Assembly (NCBI GenBank): GCA_005776885.1
Contig: SXOD01000063.1
Coordinates: 1-48,070 of the forward strand
Reading direction: 5' to 3'
Source of the DNA: Planctomycetia bacterium
GTDB taxonomy: Bacteria > Planctomycetota > Phycisphaerae > Phycisphaerales > SM1A02
Length of the DNA stretch: 48,070 nucleotides
Both the position numbers and the translations under genes were made by a program. The notes beneath the pieces were generated by a model. The model had not been told where the DNA came from, did no database searches, and worked only from the letters and a program-made list of their open reading frames with translations. Of the stretch, positions 8,499-17,056 are shown in pieces. The first letter of the stretch is position 1. Every line of letters begins with the position of its first letter.

Positions 8499-8915
8499 AT
8501 GGTCGGCATCGAACACCCTGACTTGGCGCGCGCCGTCATGGGTTCGGTTGGTCGCTCCTGCCCCGACCGCCGCCTTTGCGCCGCCTGGTTGTACGGGAGT
8601 CAGGCACGCGGGGAAGCGCGGGCCGACAGTGATGTGGACATCGCCATCCTGGCCGACCAACCATGTGATCCACTCGCCTTGGGCGGTGCGGCAGTGGAGT
8701 TGGAAGGCGTGCTGGGACGACGGGTCGATCTCGTGGACCTTCGTCGAGTGTCGGTGCTCTTGCGTGTGCAGGCCACCTACGGGGGGAAGATGCTGGTGGC
8801 ACCCGATCCGACCGAGGCGGCGCTTTTCGAGACGCACGCCATCGCAGACTACGGATCATTCGCCGCCAATCGAAAGATGTGCACCGACGCCATGCTGGAG
8901 AAGTTCCGTGGCTGA
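8499..8915 (+). CDS. mntA: MntA-type minimal nucleotidyltransferase antitoxin
   Basis: This 138-aa protein has the hallmark GSX10DXD motif of MNT nucleotidyltransferases (G33 S34 ... D45 V46 D47, within YGSQARGEARADSDVDIAI). In MntA/HepT modules the antitoxin is known to transfer AMP from ATP onto a tyrosine of the HEPN toxin. The toxin gene follows at once, overlapping by 8 nt (GTG 8908 against TGA 8913-8915). Promoter: TTGCAC (8465-8470), 16-bp spacer, TAGACT (8487-8492), then 6 nt to ATG, so translation is probably leaderless. The catalytic residues are intact, which fits an active neutraliser. Confidence 0.92.
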   Translation: MVGIEHPDLARAVMGSVGRSCPDRRLCAAWLYGSQARGEARADSDVDIAILADQPCDPLALGGAAVELEGVLGRRVDLVDLRRVSVLLRVQATYGGKMLVAPDPTEAALFETHAIADYGSFAANRKMCTDAMLEKFRG

Positions 8916-9315
8916 CGATGTCCTCATGCAGAAACTTGCCAGCATCGACCGCTGTGTGCGACAGATTGCTGCGTACCTTGACGGCGACCTGTCAAGGCTT
9001 GACGACCAGCTCGTGCAGGATGCCGTGGTGCTGAACTTGCAACGGGCGTGCGAGCAGGCCATCGACGCTGCGTCACGCGTCGCTTCGATCCGGGCACTTG
9101 GCGTTCCCGCCGACAGCGCCGACGCGTTTGGTGTCTTGGAGCGTGCGGGAGTTCTCTCCAGCCCGGTCGCGTCGCGGATGAAGTCCATGGTTGGTTTTCG
9201 GAATGTCGCTGTTCACGCCTATCGGGAGTTGGACGGGGACATCCTGCGGGCCGTCGTCCGTGACCGGCTGGGCGACTTCGCGGCCCTCTGCCGCGAGCTT
9301 GCTGCTGCAACCTGA
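8908..9315 (+). CDS. hepT: HepT-type HEPN ribonuclease toxin (DUF86)
   Basis: About 135 aa, helical, with the HEPN catalytic motif RX4HXY intact (R98 NVAV H103 A Y105, counted from the GTG start). In characterised HepT proteins the R and H form the RNase site, and the tyrosine is AMPylated by MntA to silence it. I take GTG 8908 as start because it overlaps the antitoxin stop as expected for coupling; ATG 8926 is an alternative six codons later. No membrane or secretion signals are visible. The pair is a complete type VII toxin-antitoxin module, and nothing else mobile lies nearby. Confidence 0.9.
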   Translation: MADDVLMQKLASIDRCVRQIAAYLDGDLSRLDDQLVQDAVVLNLQRACEQAIDAASRVASIRALGVPADSADAFGVLERAGVLSSPVASRMKSMVGFRNVAVHAYRELDGDILRAVVRDRLGDFAALCRELAAAT

Positions 9316-9365
9316 ATCAGGCCATCGAGGCCGCTGGGGCGACCGCCCCGCCGTAGAGTCATCGA

Positions 9366-11549
9366 ATGGACGCTGCCGCCACAAGCCCAGGCCTTCTCGC
9401 CGTCGCGCTCGCGGCCATCCTTGGCATCGGTCTCGCCGCGGCTGCTGGGTTTCGGGTCTTCGTGCCGCTCCTGGGCGCCGCGCTCGCCGTCCGACTCGGC
9501 ATCCTGACGGCGCCTGAATCGCTGGCGTGGATCGGTTCAACGCCCGCCATCGTCTTGCTCTCGGTCGCCTGTGGCGCCGAACTCCTGGCCACGCTCATTC
9601 CGGCAGTCGACCACGCCATTGACGCCGTCGCCACCCCGATGGCCGCCGCTGCCGGGGTCGTGCTGATGGCCATCCAGATGTGGTCCCAGTTGGAGTTGGA
9701 GGTGCCCAGCGCCGTGACCTCGATCGATGGGGTTCAGGAACTGCACGCGATGAGTCCTCTCTTCTTCTGGTCCCTCGCCGTCATCGTGGGCGGCGGTGCC
9801 GCGCTGGGGACCCATGCGGCGGCGGCTGTGGGGCGCGTCGGGTCGACGGTGACGACCGCGGGCGTTGGGAACCCCATCTACGCCTTCGCGGAGTCGCTCG
9901 CCTCGATCGTCGCGACGGCACTGGCGATCGTGGTTCCCGCCTGCTGCGCCATCGTGGCCATCCCGATTGTGCTGCTGGGCGTTGTCTGGATGGTCCGGCG
10001 CCAGCGGACACGAAAGCAAAGGCGGCAGGGAACCATGACTGTCGCGGTTCTTGGTTGTGGCGCGGCCCTGTTCGGCGGGACGTCGGGATGCATGCACACT
10101 GGGCCGAGTGGCGGGACTGGGCGCCGTGCTGCGTGCACGGCTGGGTGCGTGGCCGTCAGCGTGCCCGCGCGCCCCAACCTCGTCGTCATCTACTGCGACG
10201 ACATGGGGTGGGGCGATGCACCGGGGTTCGAGCTGTCCGGCCACACGCCCGCTTGGTACACGAAGCACATGCCCAACCTGGTCGCGCTGGCCAGCGAGGG
10301 AACGACCTTTCGTCACTACTACTCCGCGCAGCCGGTATGCAGCGCCTCACGGGCGGCGCTCCTGACTGGCTGTTACCCCAACCGCGTCGGCATCCACGGC
10401 GCGCTCTTTCCCGACGCGCGAATCGGGATCGCCGCGGAGGAACGCACGCTCGCGGAAGTGTTGCACGACGCCGGCTACGCGACGCTTATCGCGGGCAAAT
10501 GGCACCTGGGACACCTGCCCCAGTTCAACCCCACGCTGCACGGCTTCGACGAGTACTACGGGATTCCGTACTCCAACGACATGTGGCCGCTGCGGTTTGG
10601 CCGCAAGGACTTTCCTCAGCTGCCGCTGTATGACGGGACGGAAGTGTCGGAGTTGGTGCTGACGCTTGAAGACCAGGGGTTGCTCACCGGCAAGCTGACC
10701 GGGCGCGCGTGCGAGTTCATTCGACGCGAGGCCGCTGAGGGTCAGCCGTTCTTCGCGTACCTGCCGCATCCACAGCCGCATGCGCCGATCGCCGCAGGGC
10801 CTGATTTCCAGCCGTCCGCTCGCGCCGAACTCTACGGCGCCGTCATGCGCGAAATCGACTGGTCGGTCGGCGAAGTGATGCGTGCGCTCTCCGAGTCTGG
10901 TGTCGCAGACAACACGATCCTCGTCTTCACCAGCGACAACGGGCCCTGGCTCTCCTTTGGCACCGACTCGGGCGTGACGGGCGGCCTCCGTGAAGGGAAG
11001 GGGACGACCTTCGAGGGAGGCGTGCGGGAACCGTGCCTCGTGCGGTGGCCGGGCCACGTCCCCGCGGGCTGCGTCTCCAATGTGCCATGGATGAGCATCG
11101 ACCTCTTCGCGACCATGGCCGCGATCGTCGGTGCGCCGGCTCCGGCTGCGGACAGGCCCATCGATGGCTTGGATGTGCGCCGTGTGTGGGCGTGCGAGGC
11201 GGGCGCGGAATCGCCCCACGAGGCATTCTGGTTCTACTACCACACCAATCACCTCGAAGGCGTGCGCTCGGGGAAATGGAAGCTGAGCCTGCCGCGCAAG
11301 AGCCGGGTGGTGAAGGGGACGCCGGGCGTGGTGGATGGGAAGGAAGCGCAGTATGTGGAGGTGGAAGTGCCGCTGGCGCTGTTCGACTTGGAGGCTGACC
11401 CGACTGAGTCAGTCGACGTGAGCGCGTCTCATCCAGAGGTCGTGGCGGAACTCATGCTCCACGTCGAAGCCGCGCGCGCGGACCTTGGCGACGCGCTGAC
11501 GGGTCGAGCCGGCGTGGGCCGCCGAGGACCTGGCCGGATCGATTCCTAG
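9366..11549 (+). CDS. DUF4126 membrane protein fused in frame to a lipoprotein-like sulfatase
   Basis: One uninterrupted 727-codon frame. Residues ~1-215 are a multi-helix membrane domain of the DUF4126 type (GIGLAAAAGFRVFVPLLGAAL at the start, several later hydrophobic helices, ending MVRRQRTRKQRRQG). Residue 224 is a Met that opens a second signal-like segment with a lipobox (ALFGGTSGC), followed by a sulfatase of the alkaline-phosphatase superfamily: NLVVIYCDDMGWGD, active-site CSASRAALLTG (Cys 325, the formylglycine precursor), GKWHLGH, SDNGPW. The motif is CxASR rather than CxPSR, a known variant. TAGAGT (9354-9359) lies 6 nt before ATG 9366. Two reads are possible: a true fusion, or two genes whose separating stop was lost. 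An internal start at 10035 would give a normal sulfatase. Confidence 0.85.
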   Translation: MDAAATSPGLLAVALAAILGIGLAAAAGFRVFVPLLGAALAVRLGILTAPESLAWIGSTPAIVLLSVACGAELLATLIPAVDHAIDAVATPMAAAAGVVLMAIQMWSQLELEVPSAVTSIDGVQELHAMSPLFFWSLAVIVGGGAALGTHAAAAVGRVGSTVTTAGVGNPIYAFAESLASIVATALAIVVPACCAIVAIPIVLLGVVWMVRRQRTRKQRRQGTMTVAVLGCGAALFGGTSGCMHTGPSGGTGRRAACTAGCVAVSVPARPNLVVIYCDDMGWGDAPGFELSGHTPAWYTKHMPNLVALASEGTTFRHYYSAQPVCSASRAALLTGCYPNRVGIHGALFPDARIGIAAEERTLAEVLHDAGYATLIAGKWHLGHLPQFNPTLHGFDEYYGIPYSNDMWPLRFGRKDFPQLPLYDGTEVSELVLTLEDQGLLTGKLTGRACEFIRREAAEGQPFFAYLPHPQPHAPIAAGPDFQPSARAELYGAVMREIDWSVGEVMRALSESGVADNTILVFTSDNGPWLSFGTDSGVTGGLREGKGTTFEGGVREPCLVRWPGHVPAGCVSNVPWMSIDLFATMAAIVGAPAPAADRPIDGLDVRRVWACEAGAESPHEAFWFYYHTNHLEGVRSGKWKLSLPRKSRVVKGTPGVVDGKEAQYVEVEVPLALFDLEADPTESVDVSASHPEVVAELMLHVEAARADLGDALTGRAGVGRRGPGRIDS

Positions 11550-11575
11550 GAGGGGGCCCAACCCAACCCCCCGGA

Positions 11576-13057
11576 TCACGCCATCAGCTGGCGAATCGGT
11601 TCCGCACCTTCGACGCCAACCAGTTTCTGGTCCAGCCCGCCGTAGAAATAGCTCAGGTGGTTGGGGTCCAGCCCCAATCGATCCAGCACGGTGGCGTGCA
11701 GGTGCTTCACATGGAACCGCTCGCCGACGCCAATGGAGCCCAGTTCGTCGGTCTGCCCAACGGAAACGCCTCCCTTGATCCCGCCGCCGGCCATCCACAT
11801 GGTGAAGCCGAAGGAGTTGTGGTCGCGGCCCGTGCCCTTCGCGTACTCGGCGGTGGGCTGACGGCCGAACTCGCCGCCCCAGAGCACCAGCGTTTCGTCC
11901 AGGAGCCCGCGGCGCTTGAGGTCCTTGAGAAGCCCGGCGATGGGTTTGTCGGTGCGGGCGGCGTGGTAGTCGTGGTTCTTCTTGAGGTCGTCGTGGGCGT
12001 CCCAGTTGGCGTCATTGTGATTGCCGCCGGCGTAGAGTTGGACGAACCGCACGCCGCGCTCCACCAGCCGCCTGGCGAGCAGGCACTTGCGGCCGAACTC
12101 TTCCGTACGGGCGTCGTCGATCCCGTAAAGCTCCTGGGTCGCCTTGGACTCGTCGCCCATCTCCACCGCTTCGGGCGCCGACGACTGCATTCGATACGCC
12201 AGCTCGTAGCTGTCGATTCGGCTCTCCAACTCTGGATTGCCGCTTCGCAGGAGCGCGTGGCGTGTGTTCCATTCATTGAGCTCGTCAAGGACGCGGCGCT
12301 GGACATCGTGGGTTCGCGAAGCCGGCGTGGCGAGGTCCAGGATTGGGTTGCCCGAGCCGCGCAAGACACAGCCTTGGTAACTGGCGGGCATGTAGCCGCT
12401 GGACCAGTTCTTGGCTCCTGAGATCGGCCCGCCGGTGGAATCCAGCATCACGACGAACCCGGGCAGGTTCTGGTTGACGGTGCCAAGGCCGTAGTTCACC
12501 CACGAGCCCATGCACGGCGATCCCGCCAGCAACTTGCCGGAATTCATCATGAGCATGGCGCTGCCGTGGATCGGGCTCTCCGCGTACATGCTCTTGACGA
12601 ACGCGATGTCATCGACGCAGGTGGCGAGGTGCGGGAAGAGGTCGCTCACCCACGCGCCGCACTGCCCATGTTGCCTGAAACTCCACTTCGGGCCGACGAT
12701 GCGTCCCTCGTTCTTGTCGCCGCCGCGCCCCTTGGTCTTGACCTGGATGGTCTGTCCGTCGAACTTGTAGAGGTCTGGCTTGTAGTCAAAGGTGTCCACA
12801 TGGCTTGGGCCGCCGTACATGAACAGGAAGATCACGCTCTTCGCGCGCGGCAATCGCATCGCAGGTTGAGAGGCCATCGGCCCCGCACCCGCGACGGGAG
12901 CGGTGCCGTCGAAGCCCAATGCCTGTCGCTGCAGGAATCCGTCGCCCGCGAGCAGGTCCACCAGCGCGAGGGAAGTAAACGAGCCGCCCGCCTGCCAGAG
13001 GAACTCGCGGCGGGTGCGATGGCAGAATGAGTCCTTGGGACGGTGCGGCGTGGTCAT
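11576..13057 (-). CDS. DUF1501 protein with Tat-type signal
   Basis: This 493-aa protein belongs to DUF1501, an alkaline-phosphatase-superfamily group abundant in planctomycetes. The N-terminus CHRTRREFLWQAGG followed by a hydrophobic stretch is a twin-arginine-like export signal. Family blocks seen: SVIFLFMYGGPSHVDTFDYKP, PIHGSAMLMMNSG, GSWVNYGLG, and near the end LVLWGGEFGRQPTAEYAKGTGRDHN and FTMWMAGGGIKGG. It is the second gene of an operon behind the DUF1549/DUF1553 gene (21-nt gap), the usual partner. There is no Shine-Dalgarno, so it probably depends on the upstream gene. The enzymatic activity of the family is not established. It converges on the sulfatase fusion, with a 26-bp spacer holding a short G-run/C-run inverted repeat (11551-11571). 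Confidence 0.9.
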   Translation of the reverse strand: MTTPHRPKDSFCHRTRREFLWQAGGSFTSLALVDLLAGDGFLQRQALGFDGTAPVAGAGPMASQPAMRLPRAKSVIFLFMYGGPSHVDTFDYKPDLYKFDGQTIQVKTKGRGGDKNEGRIVGPKWSFRQHGQCGAWVSDLFPHLATCVDDIAFVKSMYAESPIHGSAMLMMNSGKLLAGSPCMGSWVNYGLGTVNQNLPGFVVMLDSTGGPISGAKNWSSGYMPASYQGCVLRGSGNPILDLATPASRTHDVQRRVLDELNEWNTRHALLRSGNPELESRIDSYELAYRMQSSAPEAVEMGDESKATQELYGIDDARTEEFGRKCLLARRLVERGVRFVQLYAGGNHNDANWDAHDDLKKNHDYHAARTDKPIAGLLKDLKRRGLLDETLVLWGGEFGRQPTAEYAKGTGRDHNSFGFTMWMAGGGIKGGVSVGQTDELGSIGVGERFHVKHLHATVLDRLGLDPNHLSYFYGGLDQKLVGVEGAEPIRQLMA

Positions 13058-13078
13058 GGCGGGTCGTGCGTGGCGTGG

Positions 13079-15859
13079 CTAGTCGACATGCATGAACTCG
13101 TTGCTGTTGATGAGCGTGAGTGCGAGCAGCGAGAGCGCATCAGTGGGGGGAACGGCGCGTTCGGCGGAGAGTTCGTGCAGAAACCGGTCCGCGCTGGCCA
13201 GTTCTTCGGGCGTCGGCTCTCGGCCATGGGCGATGCGGACCAACGCCGCAACGGGAGTGTCGGGTGACTCGCGCCGCGCACGCTCGGCAAGGAGCCGTGC
13301 CTGGTCATTGGCAAAGGCGCCGTTGAAGAGGATCAGCGATTGCGTGGGTTGCACCGTGTTGAAGCGAACGGGGCACGCGTTGTCGATGTCGGCTTGGTCA
13401 AACACCGCCAGCAGCGGGTCCGAGAGCGAGCGCTTCTGGTGCATGTAGAGGCTGCGACGGCCCCAGGTGTCGGGTGGAGTGAGCGGCCAGACTTCATTGG
13501 GTCGACTGCTGGTGGCCAAGACTTCGGCGGGAAGCGGCGGGCGCACGCCAGGGCCGCCTCCCTCAAGTGTCAACTGCCCGCTGGCGGCGAGCATCGAGTC
13601 GCGCAGTTCCTCGGCAGTGAGGCGACGGAGTCGAAACCGGGACAGGCGATCGTTGGCCATGTCGATGGCCAGCACGCGATCCTTCGACCCAGGCGCCGCG
13701 ACACTGTCCATCTGATAAGCGGCACTCGTCATGAGGAGGCGGTGCATCGCTTTGAGACTCCACCCCTCGTCGATGAGGCGCAGCGCCAGCCAGTCGAGGA
13801 GTTCCTCATGCGTTGGCTTGTCGCCAAACCTGCCGAAGTCACTGGTGCTGGGGACGAGTCCTTGGCCGAAGTGGTGCTGCCAAAGCCGATTCGCCGCCAC
13901 GCGCGCCGTGCGGACATTGTCAGGGTTGGCGATCCAGCGCGCGAGGGCGGTGCGGCGGCCGCTGGACTCGCCGTGCGCCGGGGTGGGGGACTCCAGCGCG
14001 AGCGAAGCAAAGATGGCTGGGACCGCCACCGGCACTTCTTCCGCAGGAGCGTGCGGGCTGCCCCGCGTGAGGACATGCATCGGGGGCGGCTCGGGCACCG
14101 CCGTTGCGCAGAGCACGCCCTCCGTGTGGATGGAGGCGGGAGCCATCGACACGAGGCGCTCGCGACCGGCCTTCCACTCGACGGCCGCAGCCGGTCCGGA
14201 CGACTCGGAGATCCCCAGGAACGCGCCGGGGGATGCCACCCCAGTGGCCAGCTGAAGCAGCTCATCATCCGTGAGCGGGCGGTCGTAGAAGCGCAACTCG
14301 TCCAGGTGCCCGGTGAAGGGATTGTGTCCGGTCGCCATCACTCCCAGCGAGAGTCGCGCGCTGGCGGCGAGCGGCTGTGTCCCGCCGGTGGCGCGCGCCA
14401 CCTCCATGCCGTCAATGACAAGGCGAAGGAGGCCGCTGGAGCGTTGGCGCGTCAGCGCGACATGGTGCCATGCGCCATCGTTGTAACCCGCGCCGGAACT
14501 GACGAAGGTCTCGGGCCGCCCCGTCCCGGCGGCGATGATGCCGTTGCCAATCATCGAGATTCCAAAGTCATCGGTGATGCCCGGGACCTCGCCGTCGACC
14601 AGCCCCGTCCCGAGGAACCATCGTGGGTCGGTGTCGCGCCCCGCGGCGAGCCGGTCCGTCTTCAACCAGAACGAGATCGTGAAGTCATCACAGACGGGGC
14701 GATCGATGGAGACGGCGTCGTCACCTCCATCGAAAGATGCACAGAGGCCTGCGTGCCCCGGCGTTCCGAATCCAAGGTCCGCGACCTCCCCGATGGCGGT
14801 GCCGACCGCGCTGGTGACGGTGGATCGATCCAACTCCGGGGCGTCGGCGGGGGTCTCGAAGGGAAAGTGGGAGACCAAGCCCTCGGCCGGCTCCTTCGCA
14901 AGCAATCCGGCGTGCGACTGGAGTGCAAGGAGCGAGTGGACCAGTGCGTCACGATCGCGCGAGTAGGCCGCGCGCTCCGCGGCAAGGTCTCGAACGCCAA
15001 ACTCGGGTGCGAGCGAGCGCATCACATTCCCGGCTTCGATGCTGTTGCCGGGCATCGACTTGTACGGCCTCAGCCCCGCAAAAAACGCCGCGAAGGAGTA
15101 ATAGTCGCGCTGGGTGATGGGGTCACCCTTGTGGTCGTGGCACCGTGCGCAGCCCATGCCAATGCCGAGCATGCCGCGCGCGGTCACATCCACGATGCCG
15201 TCGAGGTCGTCGTACAGCGCCTGCTTGAGGTCGGGGACTTCATCGTCCCACATGCCCAGCCGGTAGTAGCCCGTGGCGACCATCGTGTCGAAGGTGCGGT
15301 CGGGGAGTTCATCGCCGGCGAGTTGCTCCACGAGGAATCGGTCGTAGGGCTTGTCGGCGTTGAGGGCCGCGACCACCCAGTCGCGATACCTCCAGGCGGC
15401 GGGCTTGTCGGAATCGCGCTCAAACCCGTTCGTGTCCGCATAGCGAACCAGGTCCAGCCAGTGTCGACCCCACTTCTCGCCGTACTGCGGGCTGGCGAGG
15501 AGCCGGTCAATCAGGCGCGGCCAGGCCCCTGGGCTCGAATCATTGACGAATGTCGCAACCTCTGCGGCGCTTGGTGGCAAGCCCGTGAGGTCGTAGAAGG
15601 CTCTCCGAATGAGCGTGGCGCGAGACGCCTCAGGCGCCGGCGCGAGCCCCGCTTCCTCCAGCCGCGCCAGAATGAAGTGGTCGATCTCGTTGTGCGACCA
15701 CGCGCCATCCTTCACCGCTGGCGGGGAGTGCCGCACCATCGGCTGGTGGGACCACCAGGACGAACCAGGAGCAGCGGTGTCCTGCCCCGTGGCCAGCGCG
15801 CTCACGAAGAGCGCCACTGGAAGCGTCACCTGAAGAGGCAGTGAAACGGGTGGCGACAC
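13079..15859 (-). CDS. PSD1-type DUF1549/DUF1553 cytochrome protein with LamG-like insert
   Basis: About 926 aa from the GTG at 15859. Order: signal peptide (SLPLQVTLPVALFVSALATG), DUF1549 (~45-255) containing a heme-c motif CARCH (~237-241), a concanavalin/LamG-like domain (~340-560: FDGGDDAVSIDRP, ISFWLKTD, NDGAWHHVALTRQ, GHLDELRFYDRPL), then DUF1553 (~640-910: ALARWIANPDN, ANRLWQHHFGQGLV, LSRFRLRRLTAEELRDSMLAASGQL). The N-terminal PSCyt1 domain normally fused to these proteins is absent; a separate PSCyt1 gene is divergent next door. The longer ATG at 15889 is possible, but TACGAT (15871-15866) lies exactly 6 nt before GTG 15859 and the shorter protein has the cleaner signal peptide. A periplasmic redox role is inferred. 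Confidence 0.88.
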   Translation of the reverse strand: MSPPVSLPLQVTLPVALFVSALATGQDTAAPGSSWWSHQPMVRHSPPAVKDGAWSHNEIDHFILARLEEAGLAPAPEASRATLIRRAFYDLTGLPPSAAEVATFVNDSSPGAWPRLIDRLLASPQYGEKWGRHWLDLVRYADTNGFERDSDKPAAWRYRDWVVAALNADKPYDRFLVEQLAGDELPDRTFDTMVATGYYRLGMWDDEVPDLKQALYDDLDGIVDVTARGMLGIGMGCARCHDHKGDPITQRDYYSFAAFFAGLRPYKSMPGNSIEAGNVMRSLAPEFGVRDLAAERAAYSRDRDALVHSLLALQSHAGLLAKEPAEGLVSHFPFETPADAPELDRSTVTSAVGTAIGEVADLGFGTPGHAGLCASFDGGDDAVSIDRPVCDDFTISFWLKTDRLAAGRDTDPRWFLGTGLVDGEVPGITDDFGISMIGNGIIAAGTGRPETFVSSGAGYNDGAWHHVALTRQRSSGLLRLVIDGMEVARATGGTQPLAASARLSLGVMATGHNPFTGHLDELRFYDRPLTDDELLQLATGVASPGAFLGISESSGPAAAVEWKAGRERLVSMAPASIHTEGVLCATAVPEPPPMHVLTRGSPHAPAEEVPVAVPAIFASLALESPTPAHGESSGRRTALARWIANPDNVRTARVAANRLWQHHFGQGLVPSTSDFGRFGDKPTHEELLDWLALRLIDEGWSLKAMHRLLMTSAAYQMDSVAAPGSKDRVLAIDMANDRLSRFRLRRLTAEELRDSMLAASGQLTLEGGGPGVRPPLPAEVLATSSRPNEVWPLTPPDTWGRRSLYMHQKRSLSDPLLAVFDQADIDNACPVRFNTVQPTQSLILFNGAFANDQARLLAERARRESPDTPVAALVRIAHGREPTPEELASADRFLHELSAERAVPPTDALSLLALTLINSNEFMHVD

Positions 15860-15865
15860 GGGTCC

Positions 15866-15911
15866 ATCGTAGGCATCTGCCTCCCGCATCCACGTCCACC
15901 GTGCCTATAAT
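15866..15911. promoter_or_regulatory. Divergent promoter region of the PSD1 and PSCyt1 genes
   Basis: Plus strand: a perfect TATAAT (15906-15911), 10 nt before ATG 15922. Minus strand: TACGAT (15871-15866), 6 nt before GTG 15859. No clear -35 boxes are visible. Both transcripts would have leaders of about 0-4 nt. Confidence 0.6.
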
Positions 15912-15921
15912 CTGGGCCGAA

Positions 15922-16839
15922 ATGTGGACGTTTCTGATCATGTCGACGATGGCGCCTGCGTGGATTCAGGAGGTGTCGCCGGCGCCCGAAGCGAAGCTGG
16001 AGGCGATCGATTTTGCGACCCAAGTGCAGCCGCTGCTGAATGCTCGCTGCTACGAGTGCCACGGCAACGGCAAGTCCAAGGGAAAACTTGCGCTGGACAG
16101 CAAGGAAAGCATCTTCCGCGAACGTGATGGGGGGGCCGTCGTCATGGCCGGCGATCCCCAGGGGAGCGGCTTGCTCGCTCGCATTGCCCTGCCGGCTCAT
16201 GATGATGATGCCATGCCTCCGGAGGGGGATCGACTCTCCGCGGATGAGCAAGCGCTCTTGGCCCGATGGATTCGCGAGGGTGCGGTGATGCCGGATCGAA
16301 TGGCCGACCCGCCGGACGCCGGTGCGTTCGCACTCTCGCGCGAGGCGCGTCAACAGGTGGTGACCCACGCTGACCATCTCAAGCGTGCCGGGGCGCTCGT
16401 GGAAGCCCGCTCCAGGGTCGATGAGCGGGTAGTCATCAACGCGAGCCTGGTCGATCCGCCGTTTGGCGATGCGAAGCTCGGGCTGGTGCTCGCGCTCAAT
16501 GAAGCCGTCGTCGAGCTCAACCTCTCGAGGTCCGCGGTCACCGAATCGGGGCTGCGGGCTCTTGCCGACGCCCCATCGTGGCCCAACCTCGAATCGATCC
16601 AGCTGGATGGAACAGCGGTGACCGGTGGCGCGCTGGTCCAGCTCATCCAACGAGCTCCCGCATTGAAGTCCCTCAACCTCCACTCCTCCGGGCTCAACGA
16701 CGCGATGCTCCTCTCGATGGCCTCCGCGTCAAAGGGCGGATCACTCCGACGGATCTACGTTTGGAACACGAACGTCTCCGCAGAGGGGGTGGCAGCGGCG
16801 GCTGGGGCCAACGACGTGCTGGTCCTGGTGAGCGAGTAG
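15922..16839 (+). CDS. PSCyt1 c-type cytochrome protein with leucine-rich repeats
   Basis: This 305-aa protein has a short export signal (MWTFLIMSTMAPAWI), then a planctomycete cytochrome C (PSCyt1) domain with heme motif CYECH (43-47), LALDSKESI and AMPPEGDRLSADEQALLARWI, and from ~185 on a set of leucine-rich-repeat-like units (VVELNLSRSAVTESGLRALADA, NLESIQLDGTAVTGGALVQL, LKSLNLHSSGLNDAML). PSCyt1 usually stands at the N-terminus of the DUF1549/DUF1553 protein; here it is a separate product next to a PSD1 protein that lacks it, so the two probably act together. ATG 15922 follows a perfect TATAAT by 10 nt. ATG 15940 is an alternative start. Confidence 0.87.
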   Translation: MWTFLIMSTMAPAWIQEVSPAPEAKLEAIDFATQVQPLLNARCYECHGNGKSKGKLALDSKESIFRERDGGAVVMAGDPQGSGLLARIALPAHDDDAMPPEGDRLSADEQALLARWIREGAVMPDRMADPPDAGAFALSREARQQVVTHADHLKRAGALVEARSRVDERVVINASLVDPPFGDAKLGLVLALNEAVVELNLSRSAVTESGLRALADAPSWPNLESIQLDGTAVTGGALVQLIQRAPALKSLNLHSSGLNDAMLLSMASASKGGSLRRIYVWNTNVSAEGVAAAAGANDVLVLVSE

Positions 16840-16880
16840 CTGGTTCGGGTGCGGAACACGGATGCGAACGGGAAGTTGAA

Positions 16881-16970
16881 GCGGAAACGGCCTTCGGATG
16901 TCCGATTCGGCGTCGACCTCTCAATCGAAGTCCGAATCCGCGCCAACTTCTGGAACGATGTCCGATTTCG
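16881..16970. repeat. 30-bp degenerate tandem repeat downstream of tatA
   Basis: Three units (16881-16910, 16911-16940, 16941-16970) share a half close to TTCGRWGTCCGAWTYSG, while the other halves are diverged. They lie in the 199-bp convergent spacer between the PSCyt1 gene and tatA, where I see no gene. Confidence 0.6.
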
Positions 16971-17015
16971 AGCAGACCTCCCGCTTGCGCTCCCCCTCCC
17001 CACCAGAAGACACAG

Positions 17016-17056
17016 CCAGGTCAGCCGTTGGAGCCAGGTCAGCCGTTGGAGCCAGG
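17016..17056. repeat. 18-bp direct duplication across the tatA stop codon
   Basis: CCAGGTCAGCCGTTGGAG occurs at 17016-17033 and 17034-17051, followed by CCAGG. The tatA stop (TGA, 17041-17039) lies inside the second copy, so the duplication repeats the last codons and the stop. Confidence 0.85.

Noticed and set aside
13340-15844. An 834-codon open frame on the plus strand
   Set aside because: It is antisense to the well-supported DUF1549/DUF1553 gene. Its translation has no recognisable domain, signal or start context, and long shadow frames are expected at this GC content.
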